DNA from: Arthrobacter sp. RIT-PI-e
GTDB taxonomy: Bacteria > Actinomycetota > Actinomycetes > Actinomycetales > Micrococcaceae
Assembly (NCBI RefSeq): GCF_001187915.1
Contig: NZ_LGIU01000043.1
Location: 144,795-208,794 of the forward strand
Direction: 5' to 3'
DNA length: 64,000 nucleotides
Part shown: positions 17,126 through 25,101 of the stretch, one piece after another
Layout of the letters: each line of letters starts with the position of its first letter
Position numbering within the stretch: position 1 is the stretch's first letter
The notes under the pieces: model-generated
What the model saw: only the letters and a program-made list of their open reading frames with translations
The model's database searches: none
Told to the model about the DNA's origin: nothing
Made by a program: the position numbers and the translations under genes

Positions 17126-18489
17126 GCTTCACGCACCGGCAGCAGGGCACGCCGGAGAGCGTCTGGCGCAGCTGGGAACAGGACCGCGGCACCGGCCGGG
17201 GGCTGCAGGTCGAGGCGCTGTTCGACGGGCGGCTTCCCGCGCGGTTCCTCCTCGTCGCCGCACACCCCGACGACGAGACGCTCGGTGCGGGCGGGCTGCT
17301 CGCCCGCCTCGCCCGCGACGGCGTCCGCTGCGACGTCGTCGTCCTCACGGACGGTGAGAACTCCCACCCCTCCTCCCCCACGCACCCGCCCGCGCGCCTC
17401 GCGGAGATCCGGCGCACGGAGGTGCGCACCGCCGTCGGCCTCCTGGCCCCGGCCGCACGCGTGAGCTTCGCCGGTCTGCCCGACGGCGGCCTCGTCGACG
17501 ACGACGTCGCGACCGTGCTCCGCCGCGAGCTCGCCGACGGCGAGACCACCCGCACGCTCGTGGCCGCCCCCTGGCGGCACGACGGGCACACCGACCACGA
17601 CGCCGCCGGCCGCGCTGCCGCGATCGTGTGCGGGGCGGCGCAGAGCCCACTGCTGGAGTACCCGATCTGGCTGTGGCACTGGGGGAATCCCGAGGAGCAG
17701 GCGGACGCCCTCGGCGAGCTCGCCCTGCACACCCTCGATGCGGAGGACGCCGCGCGCAAGGGCTCGGCCCTCGCCGCGCACGTCTCGCAGACCACCGCCC
17801 TCTCGGAGGAGCCCGGCGACGAGGTGCTGCTGGCACCGGAGGTCCTCGAGCACTTCCACCGCGGCCACGAGTCCTTCTTCGTCACCGAGGGTGCCTCCAC
17901 CTTCGAACGGCTGCACCGGGACAAGGCGGACCCCTGGGAGGTGGCCGAGCGGTTCTACGAGCGGCGGAAGCGCGCGCTGACCATCGCGAGCCTGCCCCGG
18001 CCACGCTTCCACCGCACGCTCGAGGTCGGCTGCTCGGTGGGTGCTCTCACCCGGGAACTGAGTGCCGTCTCGGAGACCCTCCTGGCGCTCGACACGAGCG
18101 AGACCGCGGTCCGGCGCACCAACGAGGCCCTGGTCACGAACGCCGCCGCGACGGCACGTCTCGCCACGGTCCCGCGGGACTGGCCCGGGGAGGAGGGCCC
18201 GTTCGACCTGATCGTGCTCTCGGAGACCGGCTACTTCCTGTCCTCGGACCAGCTGGACGAGGTGATCCGGCTGATCCGGGCGTCGCTGGACGAGGACGGC
18301 GTGCTGGTGTTCTGCCACTGGCGCCACCCCATCGAGGGCTGGGAGCTCGACGGCGAGGCGGTGCACGAGCGGGTCCGGGCCTCGTCGGATCTCGTCACCC
18401 TCGTTCTCCACACCGAGGAGGATTTCCTCCTGGAGGTCCTCGTCCCGGCACCCGCGCACTCCGTGGCCCGCAGGGAGGGCCTGCTGTGA
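17119..18489 (+). CDS. PIG-L deacetylase fused to a NodS-like SAM methyltransferase
   Basis: 456 residues with two enzymes in one chain. Residues 40-250 form a PIG-L/LmbE zinc deacetylase, with AHPDDETLGAGG (48-59) and the second metal motif HDGHTDHD (154-161). Such enzymes remove N-acetyl groups from GlcNAc-containing lipids or thiols. Residues 275-456 form a class I methyltransferase with SAM motif LEVGCSVGALTREL from 301, preceded by FYERRKRALTIASLP as in nodulation protein NodS. ATG 17119 overlaps the preceding stop, and its own stop overlaps the next GTG (GTGA). The chain suggests de-N-acetylation then N-methylation of a sugar. Confidence 0.9.
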   Translation: MVSFTHRQQGTPESVWRSWEQDRGTGRGLQVEALFDGRLPARFLLVAAHPDDETLGAGGLLARLARDGVRCDVVVLTDGENSHPSSPTHPPARLAEIRRTEVRTAVGLLAPAARVSFAGLPDGGLVDDDVATVLRRELADGETTRTLVAAPWRHDGHTDHDAAGRAAAIVCGAAQSPLLEYPIWLWHWGNPEEQADALGELALHTLDAEDAARKGSALAAHVSQTTALSEEPGDEVLLAPEVLEHFHRGHESFFVTEGASTFERLHRDKADPWEVAERFYERRKRALTIASLPRPRFHRTLEVGCSVGALTRELSAVSETLLALDTSETAVRRTNEALVTNAAATARLATVPRDWPGEEGPFDLIVLSETGYFLSSDQLDEVIRLIRASLDEDGVLVFCHWRHPIEGWELDGEAVHERVRASSDLVTLVLHTEEDFLLEVLVPAPAHSVARREGLL

Positions 18490-19172
18490 ACACCGGGCAG
18501 CTGGTCGTCGTGGTGCCTGCGCACAACGAGGAGGACTGGTTGCCCACCTGCCTCGCGGCCGTCGACGAGGCACGCCTGCACTTCCTGCACTCCGTCCCCC
18601 GGGTGCTGGTGTCCGTCACCGTGGTGCTCGACCGCTGTACTGACGGCTCGGCGGATGCGGCACGGAGCATCCCCGGGGTGTCCGTCATCTCGGGGGACTT
18701 CGGCTCCGTCGGCGCAGCACGGCACGCGGGCGTCCGGTTCGCGCTCGCGCGATCCCGGAGCCTGCCGCAGCACACCTGGATCGCCAACACGGACGCGGAC
18801 ACCGTGGTTCCCCGCGACTGGCTCGTGGGCCAGTACCGTCTCGCCCTCGAGCACGATCTCGTCCTCGGCACCGTGCACCCCGTGCTCACGGCGGAGAACG
18901 CGGAGCGCGTGGAACTGTGGTCCAGGGAGTACGTGCCGGAGGACGGTCATCCCCACGTGCACGGCGCGAACCTCGGCATGCGGGGCAGCACCTACCAGGA
19001 GCTCGGCGGCTTCAAACCGTTGGCACAGGACGAGGACGTCGATCTCGTGCAGCGGGCCAAGGCGGCGGCGGTCCGGTGGACGGCCGCAGGGACGGTGCGA
19101 GTGCTGACCTCCTCCCGTACCGAGGGTAGGGTGCCGGCCGGATTCTCCAGCTATCTGCGGCTGCTGCGCTAG
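18486..19172 (+). CDS. Family 2 glycosyltransferase
   Basis: 228 residues: a GT-A domain with little else. It starts LVVVVPAHNEEDWLPTCL, followed by LDRCTDGS for nucleotide-sugar binding, NTDADTVVPRDW for metal binding, and the acceptor-side HVHGANLGMRGSTYQELGG with downstream EDVDL (ED catalytic-base motif). No membrane helix is present, so it is a cytoplasmic or peripheral enzyme that adds one sugar rather than polymerising. GTG 18486 overlaps the upstream TGA, so the three genes are coupled. It probably builds the sugar that the deacetylase/methyltransferase then modifies. Confidence 0.9.
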   Translation: MNTGQLVVVVPAHNEEDWLPTCLAAVDEARLHFLHSVPRVLVSVTVVLDRCTDGSADAARSIPGVSVISGDFGSVGAARHAGVRFALARSRSLPQHTWIANTDADTVVPRDWLVGQYRLALEHDLVLGTVHPVLTAENAERVELWSREYVPEDGHPHVHGANLGMRGSTYQELGGFKPLAQDEDVDLVQRAKAAAVRWTAAGTVRVLTSSRTEGRVPAGFSSYLRLLR

Positions 19173-19287
19173 CGGTTCCCCCGGCTTCTACGGTGTTTCC
19201 GCTTTGTCCGACCCATCTGCTAGACATGACGGGTCGCAGCCGGCGCTCGCCAGGAAGGGCCCGCTGAACTTTTCCAGGGGGATCTGT

Positions 19288-20505
19288 ATGCGTTTCGGTG
19301 ACATGCTCCGCGAGGCACGGAGCGCCAAGGAGCTGACCCAGGAGGAGCTGGGTGCAGGACGGTACTCCCCCAACTACGTCTCGCTCCTCGAACGCGGTGA
19401 GCGGCAGCCGACGCCGGAGATGGTGCAGCACTTCGCCCACGTCCTCGGAATGGACGCGGGGACGCTCGGCTGGTGGGTGGAACCGACGCCGTCCGCGGAC
19501 ACCGCGCTCCTCGCCGCCGCCATGCACGACGTCGGCAATGCCCGCGACCTGCAGGACGACGATCTCACAGCGGCCGAGGCCGCGAACGCCGCCTCCATCG
19601 CTAAGGAACAGGGGAATGTGGCGGCATGGTGGTCCATGGCCACCCTCCATGCCCAAGCACTCGTGGCCCTCCGCCGCTACGACGAGGCCGAGGCGGTGCT
19701 CCGCTCACTGCGCGAGAGCACGCTCGTCACCCAGAAGCCGGAGCTCCTCGTCCTGGTGCTCGGCCGGCAGGCGGCCGTGCTGCGAACACAGGGCAAACTT
19801 CCCCAGGCAGTGGACATCGCCCGGGAGGCGGTCGAGGTCTCAGCGGCACTTCCCATGCACTCCGCCGTGCGCCTCGAGGCGGTGTTCGTCCTCCTCTCGG
19901 CACTGTCCGTCCAGGGCCGTCTGGACGAGGCGTGGGACATCGTGCTGGAGCTGCACCTGGACGAACCGGACCCGGCCCTGCCGTCCCGGCTGGTGGGGAA
20001 CGGCGCCTGGGTGGTTGGCAACATCGCCTTCCGCCGCGGGGACGTGGAGATCGGCCTCACCCAGCACCGGTTGGCGGCGAAACTACTCCTGGCGCGGACG
20101 GACGTCGAGTCCTGGGCGCAGTTCCATGGTGCCAGCGTCATGATGCGTCTGCACGCGGGCATCGCCGACAAGGAGGTGTGGACCTCGCTGCAGAACGCGC
20201 AGCTGGGCTTCCGCATCTCCGGCACGGAGCAGCAACGCCGTGAGATCAAGCTCTACGAGGCGTACTTCCACCTCCGCTCCGGCGAACCGGTCCTGGCCGG
20301 ACCGCTCCTGGCCGATGTGGAAGCGACGATGGACCTCGTGGACTTCGAATCCTCATCACTGCTCGAGCGGCTGCTGGGCGAGTATTACGCGCATCAAGGG
20401 GATACCCTGCGCAGCCGCAAGCACTTCCGACGCGCCATCACGCTCTTCGAGGAGGCCGGTGCATCCGAGTCCGCGGCCGAGGTCCGCGAGCTCATGACCC
20501 ACTGA
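19288..20505 (+). CDS. XRE-type transcriptional regulator with TPR repeats
   Basis: 405 residues. A Cro/CI helix-turn-helix (1-60) includes LREARSAKELTQEELGAGRYSPNYVSLLERGERQP. The remaining 340 residues are paired helices of TPR type (for example YDEAEAVLRSLRES, LDEAWDIVLELHL, LRSRKHFRRAITLFEEAG). Such proteins often bind a peptide or protein signal on the TPR face. ATG 19288 is preceded by AGGGGG 7 bases away. Its 3' end overlaps the convergent DUF1622 gene by 14 bases. It could control the operon ending 115 bases upstream, but nothing in the sequence shows this. Confidence 0.88.
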   Translation: MRFGDMLREARSAKELTQEELGAGRYSPNYVSLLERGERQPTPEMVQHFAHVLGMDAGTLGWWVEPTPSADTALLAAAMHDVGNARDLQDDDLTAAEAANAASIAKEQGNVAAWWSMATLHAQALVALRRYDEAEAVLRSLRESTLVTQKPELLVLVLGRQAAVLRTQGKLPQAVDIAREAVEVSAALPMHSAVRLEAVFVLLSALSVQGRLDEAWDIVLELHLDEPDPALPSRLVGNGAWVVGNIAFRRGDVEIGLTQHRLAAKLLLARTDVESWAQFHGASVMMRLHAGIADKEVWTSLQNAQLGFRISGTEQQRREIKLYEAYFHLRSGEPVLAGPLLADVEATMDLVDFESSSLLERLLGEYYAHQGDTLRSRKHFRRAITLFEEAGASESAAEVRELMTH

Positions 20506-20866
20506 CCGCGGGTGCCACGGGCTCCGCGTCCTTCTGCCAGGGCCAGCGTCCGCTGATCTCGAGCTCCAGGGACCAGCTGAGGAAGGTCCGGATCACCACG
20601 ATGACAGCGAGGACCCCGACGGATTCGAAGGTCGGGGTGACCGCCACCGTCCGGATGATGTCCGCGGCCACGAGGAGTTCCAGACCGAGGAGGATCGAGC
20701 GGCCGAGCCGTTGGCGGTACCGGTGGTAGATCCCGTTCTCCCTGCGGTGACGCAGGATCGCCGCACCGGCGACGAGCGTCGCGATCAGCGCGCCGATCAC
20801 GATCACGGCAACTCCCGCGGCGTCCACCGCCTTGCCGACGCCCTCCATGAGCTCCTGGAATGTCAC
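20492..20866 (-). CDS. DUF1622 small membrane protein
   Basis: 124 residues with three hydrophobic helices: VAVIVIGALIATLVAGAAIL, a middle segment within LGRSILLGLELLVAADIIRTV, and VGVLAVIVVIRTFLSWSLELEI. The conserved ADIIRTVAVTPT and RTFLSWSLE are hallmarks of DUF1622. The function is not known. GTG 20866 is chosen because AAAGGA lies 6 bases upstream. Translation from upstream in-frame starts would add an Arg/Pro-rich segment with no family match. Confidence 0.9.
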   Translation of the reverse strand: MTFQELMEGVGKAVDAAGVAVIVIGALIATLVAGAAILRHRRENGIYHRYRQRLGRSILLGLELLVAADIIRTVAVTPTFESVGVLAVIVVIRTFLSWSLELEISGRWPWQKDAEPVAPAVSGS

Positions 20867-21354
20867 GGTGTTCCTTTCGTAGGTGTGGGTGCAGCCGCGG
20901 GATCGCCGTGGGTATGTCACACGGTCCCGATGCGTGCTGGAGCCGACGGGGCGCGAGAACGACGGCGGCCTCCGGTCGACCGGTGCGGCCCCCGCCCCGC
21001 GGACCGGGAGGACCACCTGGCACCGGTCCTCCCGGAAGGTGCCGGCGAGGTGCGCGGAGCAGGAACCCGGTCACGGAGACCGTACCCGGGAATCGGACCA
21101 CATCGGCGAGTGACACGAGGAGTGCGCCGTACGCGTGCTCGTAGCGGCGGTACGCGTCTACGCGGACGCTGCAGCGGGCGTGCATCGATGCGTGCTCCGC
21201 ACGGCGGTCCCCGCATGCCCCGCACGCGGTGCGGCGTGCCTCGAGCAGTCGAGAAACCGGCACGACATCGAGTCCTGCGGTCCGTGGGAGCGCCCTCCCG
21301 CGGTGGTGCAGGCGTGCGCGCACTCCGGACCCGTGCGGATACAGTTCCGGAGGC
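20867..21354. other. Gene-free stretch
   Basis: About 490 bases upstream of the DUF1622 gene and downstream of the PGPGW gene. Every open frame has Arg/Pro/Cys-rich, non-globular composition. I see no gene, RNA or clear terminator here. Confidence 0.5.
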
Positions 21355-21843
21355 TCACGTCCGTGTCCGGAAGCGACGAATGCTGTAGACGATGAAGGTG
21401 GCCGCGAAGACACCCGAGAGGATCAGGCTGGAGCCGACGCTCCAGCCTCCCGGCAGCCACCAGCGCCCGTCGATCGGCCACCAGCCCGGGGCGGCCGGCT
21501 GGGCGATCCACAGGATGCCGAGGAGAACCAGGACGACGACGCCCCCGAGGCTGAGCGCGATGCTCCACCGGCTCTGCACTCCCCGGGCAGCCGCGACGAA
21601 TGCCCTGCGACGTACCGGCTGCAACCAGCGCCTGGCCCATGCGTAGTGCGGCGCCAGGACGGCGAGTCCCGCCACGAGGGTGAGCAGACCGGGACCCGGT
21701 AGCACCAGTGCAGCCAGACCGAGCAGTACCAGCAACCACCCGCTGACCAGGCCCGCGGCGCGGCGGATCCCACCGGACTGGGCATGGCCGGCCGTACTCG
21801 AACCCTCGACACCACGCGCCGGTGTCCGTCGATCGGCTGCCAT
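21355..21843 (-). CDS. PGPGW-family membrane protein
   Basis: 162 residues. A charged N-terminal third leads into a helical hairpin LVSGWLLVLLGLAALVLPGPGLLTLVAGLAVLA; the PGPG turn is the PGPGW signature. Two or three more helices follow, with a basic C-terminus SIRRFRTRT. The family is common in actinobacteria and has no known function. ATG 21843 is supported by GGGAGG 7 bases upstream. Confidence 0.85.
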   Translation of the reverse strand: MAADRRTPARGVEGSSTAGHAQSGGIRRAAGLVSGWLLVLLGLAALVLPGPGLLTLVAGLAVLAPHYAWARRWLQPVRRRAFVAAARGVQSRWSIALSLGGVVVLVLLGILWIAQPAAPGWWPIDGRWWLPGGWSVGSSLILSGVFAATFIVYSIRRFRTRT

Positions 21844-21999
21844 GGTCGGACCTCCCTCACTCCGGTAACGCCCCATCGTGCAGCCGATCCGGCCCACCGG
21901 CAAGCCCGGTCAGTATCCGGCAAACGCACTCCTGACTGTCAGTGGCCAGGTGTAGCGTGACATCACACAGAGTTCCACCTCCGCTCGGAAGGCACACTC

Positions 22000-23220
22000 A
22001 TGAACAAGAACTGGCGCTGGCTCCCCGCCGGCATCGTCCCTGCCGTCATCGTGGCCGCTTCCGTGAGTGGCTCCGCCGTTGCCGAGGCCCAGCCGCAGCT
22101 CCCGGCCAAGACCGCCCAGGAGCTGCTCGAGTTCATCGCCACCAGTGCGGACGACGCCTACTCGGGAACCCTGGAGCAGACCTCGGAGCTCGGACTACCG
22201 GACATCGGCATGGCCACCCCTCCCGGAGGCAGAGCCGGTGACGACCCCACCTCCACCGCCCTCGAGCTCCTCACCGCCGACCACACCGCGCGCGTCTATA
22301 TCGACGGCCCGGACAATGCCCGCGTCCAGGTCCTCGACGAGCTGGCCCAGCGCGACGTCGTCGTCAACCGGGACAATGCCTGGACCTACGACTCCGCAAC
22401 CAACGAGGTGACCCACGCCGTGCTGCCGGACAAGGAGTCCGTGCAGGCGGAGGCGGAGGCGAAGCTGCAGGAGAAGATCGCCGAGTACCCGGAGCTGCAG
22501 GACGTCCCCCGCCCCCCCGCCGAACTGGCCCGACTCTTCCTCGCGAGGATCGACCCCTCCACCGAGGTGACCGTCGGTGCCAACAGTCGTGTGGCCGGCC
22601 GTAGCGCGTACGAGCTCCGCCTGGAGCCCACGGACCCGGGCACGCTGATCGGTTCCGTCGCGATGGCCATCGACTCCGAGACGGGTGTTCCCCTGAGCAT
22701 GACCGTGCAGGCGAAGGGACAGGACGTACCGGCTTTCGAGACAGCATTCACGTCGGTCGACTTCACTGCACCGGACGCCGCTCTCTTCGACTTCACACCA
22801 CCTCCCGGTGCCACGGTGACGGAGATCCCCACGAAGGACGAGCTCGAGGCCACCCTCGACGCCAGGTCGGGTGCCGAGCACGCTCCCCCCGCGGGCACAC
22901 CCACCGATGGACATGCAGAGCCCGAGGTCATCGGTACGGGATGGAGCACCATCGTGGAGCTGCCGGCCGGCACGGCCACCGGGCTGGGCCTTCCCAGCGG
23001 GCAGGATGCCCCGGGTATGAGCGACATCATGGACATCAAGCCGGGTATGGACCCGGCGGACGTTGCCGGCGCACAGGCGCTGTTGGAGCAGGCACTGACG
23101 GAGGTCGACGGCGGACGTGCACTGCAGACCTCGCTGGTGTCGGTGCTGATCACCGATGACGGGCGGATCCTCGTGGGCGCCGTGAGCACCGAAGAGCTCG
23201 TCGCCGCTTCCCGGACGTGA
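22000..23220 (+). CDS. Secreted LolA/RseB-like protein
   Basis: 406 residues. A signal peptide (1-29, cleavage near VAEA) precedes an open beta-sheet domain typical of LolA/RseB-like lipid or lipoprotein carriers: an early helix TAQELLEFIATSADDAYSGTLEQTSEL, ADHTARVYIDGPDNARVQVLDELAQRDVVVNRDNAWTYDS strands, and the late DAALFDFTPPPGATV. In Gram-positive bacteria such proteins sit outside the membrane and often pair with an ABC exporter, as the next two genes show. The start has GGAAGG upstream. A C-run region near 22505 (PRPPAELA) stays in frame. Confidence 0.82.
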   Translation: MNKNWRWLPAGIVPAVIVAASVSGSAVAEAQPQLPAKTAQELLEFIATSADDAYSGTLEQTSELGLPDIGMATPPGGRAGDDPTSTALELLTADHTARVYIDGPDNARVQVLDELAQRDVVVNRDNAWTYDSATNEVTHAVLPDKESVQAEAEAKLQEKIAEYPELQDVPRPPAELARLFLARIDPSTEVTVGANSRVAGRSAYELRLEPTDPGTLIGSVAMAIDSETGVPLSMTVQAKGQDVPAFETAFTSVDFTAPDAALFDFTPPPGATVTEIPTKDELEATLDARSGAEHAPPAGTPTDGHAEPEVIGTGWSTIVELPAGTATGLGLPSGQDAPGMSDIMDIKPGMDPADVAGAQALLEQALTEVDGGRALQTSLVSVLITDDGRILVGAVSTEELVAASRT

Positions 23221-23266
23221 TCGACGCGGCTCACGGCTCGCTCATCCCCGACGAGCGGACGCGCCG

Positions 23267-24214
23267 ATGAGTTCGGACGGGCTCGCGATCGAGACCCGCG
23301 GGTTGACGAAGGTCTTCGGGTCCCAGAAAGCCGTGAACGGAATCGATCTGGCCGTACCACGGGGATCGGTCTTCGGGTTCCTCGGCCCGAACGGGTCGGG
23401 GAAGACCACCACCATCCGCATGCTCCTCGGCCTCGCCTCCGCCTCGAGTGGTGAGATCCGTCTGCTCGACGGCGTCATGCCGAGGGACGCACGGGGTGTG
23501 CTGCCTCGCGTCGGTGCCCTCGTGGAGGGTCCTGCCATCTACCCGTTCCTCTCGGGGCGGGCGAATCTCCCGCGGCTCGATGCCGCCGATCGCCCCCCCC
23601 CCCCCCCCCCCCGTAGCACGAGGGTGGACGCAGCCCTGGAACGGGTGGGGCTCGGGCACGCCGCGACGAAACGGGCGGCTGCCTACTCCCTGGGCATGAA
23701 GCAGCGCCTCGGGATCGCCAACGCGCTGCTGGCGCCACGTGACCTGCTCATCCTCGACGAACCCACTAACGGCCTGGACCCGCAGGGCACGCGTGAGGTC
23801 CGGGGTCTCATCAGATCGCTCTCCGAGGACGGCACCACCGTGTTCGTCTCCAGCCACCTGCTCGCGGAGGTGGAGCAGATGTGCTCGCGGATCGCCGTCA
23901 TGAGCGCCGGACGGCTCGTGGCCCAGGGCACGCTCGACGAGCTCCGCTCCGAGGGGACCGCACGCGTGCGGGTGACCACACCCGACATCGACGACGCATC
24001 CCGTGTCCTCGCCCGGCTCGGGCTTCCACCCCAGGTGCACGGGCGCGACGACACGATCACCGCCGAGCTCGTGGTCGAGGGTCTCCTCCCGGAGACGGTG
24101 AACGCCGCACTGGTACAGGACGGCGTCCGGGTGCGAGGATTCGAAGTCAGCGGTGCCTCGCTCGAGGACCGCTTCGTCGCACTCACAGGAGAGGGGTTCG
24201 ACGTTGCCGGCTGA
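23267..24214 (+). CDS. ABC exporter ATP-binding protein with a proline run
   Basis: 315 residues of the DrrA/CcmA-like class. Walker A is GPNGSGKT (40-47), the signature is YSLGMKQRL, Walker B is LLILDEPTNGLDP, and the switch His lies in VFVSSHLLAEVEQM. It should power the membrane protein encoded next. Odd: a C20 run codes about six prolines at residues 109-115, in the helical domain between the Q-loop region and the signature. Relatives have ordinary mixed residues there. The frame is kept, but the tract may be a sequencing artefact. The ribosome site is weak, and it follows the LolA-like gene by 46 bases. Confidence 0.88.
   Translation: MSSDGLAIETRGLTKVFGSQKAVNGIDLAVPRGSVFGFLGPNGSGKTTTIRMLLGLASASSGEIRLLDGVMPRDARGVLPRVGALVEGPAIYPFLSGRANLPRLDAADRPPPPPPRSTRVDAALERVGLGHAATKRAAAYSLGMKQRLGIANALLAPRDLLILDEPTNGLDPQGTREVRGLIRSLSEDGTTVFVSSHLLAEVEQMCSRIAVMSAGRLVAQGTLDELRSEGTARVRVTTPDIDDASRVLARLGLPPQVHGRDDTITAELVVEGLLPETVNAALVQDGVRVRGFEVSGASLEDRFVALTGEGFDVAG
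23593..23612. repeat. C20 homopolymer inside an ABC ATPase gene
   Basis: Twenty consecutive C bases, far longer than any other run in the window. It keeps the reading frame but replaces about six codons with CCC. Confidence 0.95.
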
Positions 24215-25067
24215 ATCCGCGCAGGACCGGCCCATCGGCTCCGGGGGTTCCCTCGGGCTCACCCTGGTCCTCTCCGAGATCGCCGTCCTGTTCCGTCGGC
24301 TGCGCACGTGGGCCATGATCGGTGCCCTCGCGCTCATCCCGATCCTGATCGCCGTCGTGGTCCGTGTGTCCTCCGACGGCTCGGCGAGCGGCCGCGGCCC
24401 AGCGTTCCTCGACAGCATCACGCAGAACGGGTTGTTCGTCTCGCTGACGGCGCTGACCGTGGCCATCCCGCTGTTCCTCCCCCTGACCATCGGGGTGGTG
24501 GCCGGTGACACCATCGCCGGGGAGGCGAACCTCGGGACGCTGCGGTACCTGCTCATCGCACCCGCCGGGCGCATCCGCCTCCTGCTGGTGAAGTACGCGG
24601 GCGCTGCCCTGTTCTGCCTCGTGGCCACCCTGACCGTCGTCGTCACCGGGGCGATCATCGGTGCCCTGCTGTTCCCCGTCGGGCCGGTGACACTCCTGTC
24701 CGGGGACACCGTGGGGATCGTCGGGTACTTCCTCCGGCTGCTGCTCCTCGCGCTCTACGTCACGGTCTCGCTGCTGGGGCTGAGCGCCATCGGTCTGTTC
24801 ATCTCCACGCTGACCACCGTTCCGGTGGGTGCGATGGCCGCCACCGCCGCCCTCGCCGCCGTCGCGCAGATCCTCGGTGCCCTCCCCCAGCTCGAATGGC
24901 TGCACCCCTGGTTGTTCACGAACTACTGGCTCGGGTTCGCGGACCTCCTGCGGGAACCGATCGCGTGGACGTCCTTCGCCGACAACGCCCTGCTGCAGCT
25001 CGGCTACATCGCGGTGTTCGGGACCCTTGCCTACGGCCGGTTCAGTACGAAGGACGTCCTGAGCTGA
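24204..25067 (+). CDS. ABC-2 type exporter membrane protein
   Basis: 287 residues with six predicted helices in ABC-2 order: a first helix after a short cytoplasmic start (IGALALIPILIAVVV), the motif GDTIAGEANLGTLRYLLIAPAGR between helices 2 and 3, and four helices to the end. It should form the channel for the ATPase just upstream. The cargo is unknown, though the LolA-like neighbour hints at lipid or lipoprotein traffic. The start is TTG 24204, supported by GGAGAGGGG about 7 bases upstream, and overlaps the ATPase stop by 11 bases. Confidence 0.88.
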   Translation: MPAESAQDRPIGSGGSLGLTLVLSEIAVLFRRLRTWAMIGALALIPILIAVVVRVSSDGSASGRGPAFLDSITQNGLFVSLTALTVAIPLFLPLTIGVVAGDTIAGEANLGTLRYLLIAPAGRIRLLLVKYAGAALFCLVATLTVVVTGAIIGALLFPVGPVTLLSGDTVGIVGYFLRLLLLALYVTVSLLGLSAIGLFISTLTTVPVGAMAATAALAAVAQILGALPQLEWLHPWLFTNYWLGFADLLREPIAWTSFADNALLQLGYIAVFGTLAYGRFSTKDVLS

Positions 25068-25101
25068 GCGCAGGCGGTCCGCGGGTCGAGCTTCTCGAGG
25101 T

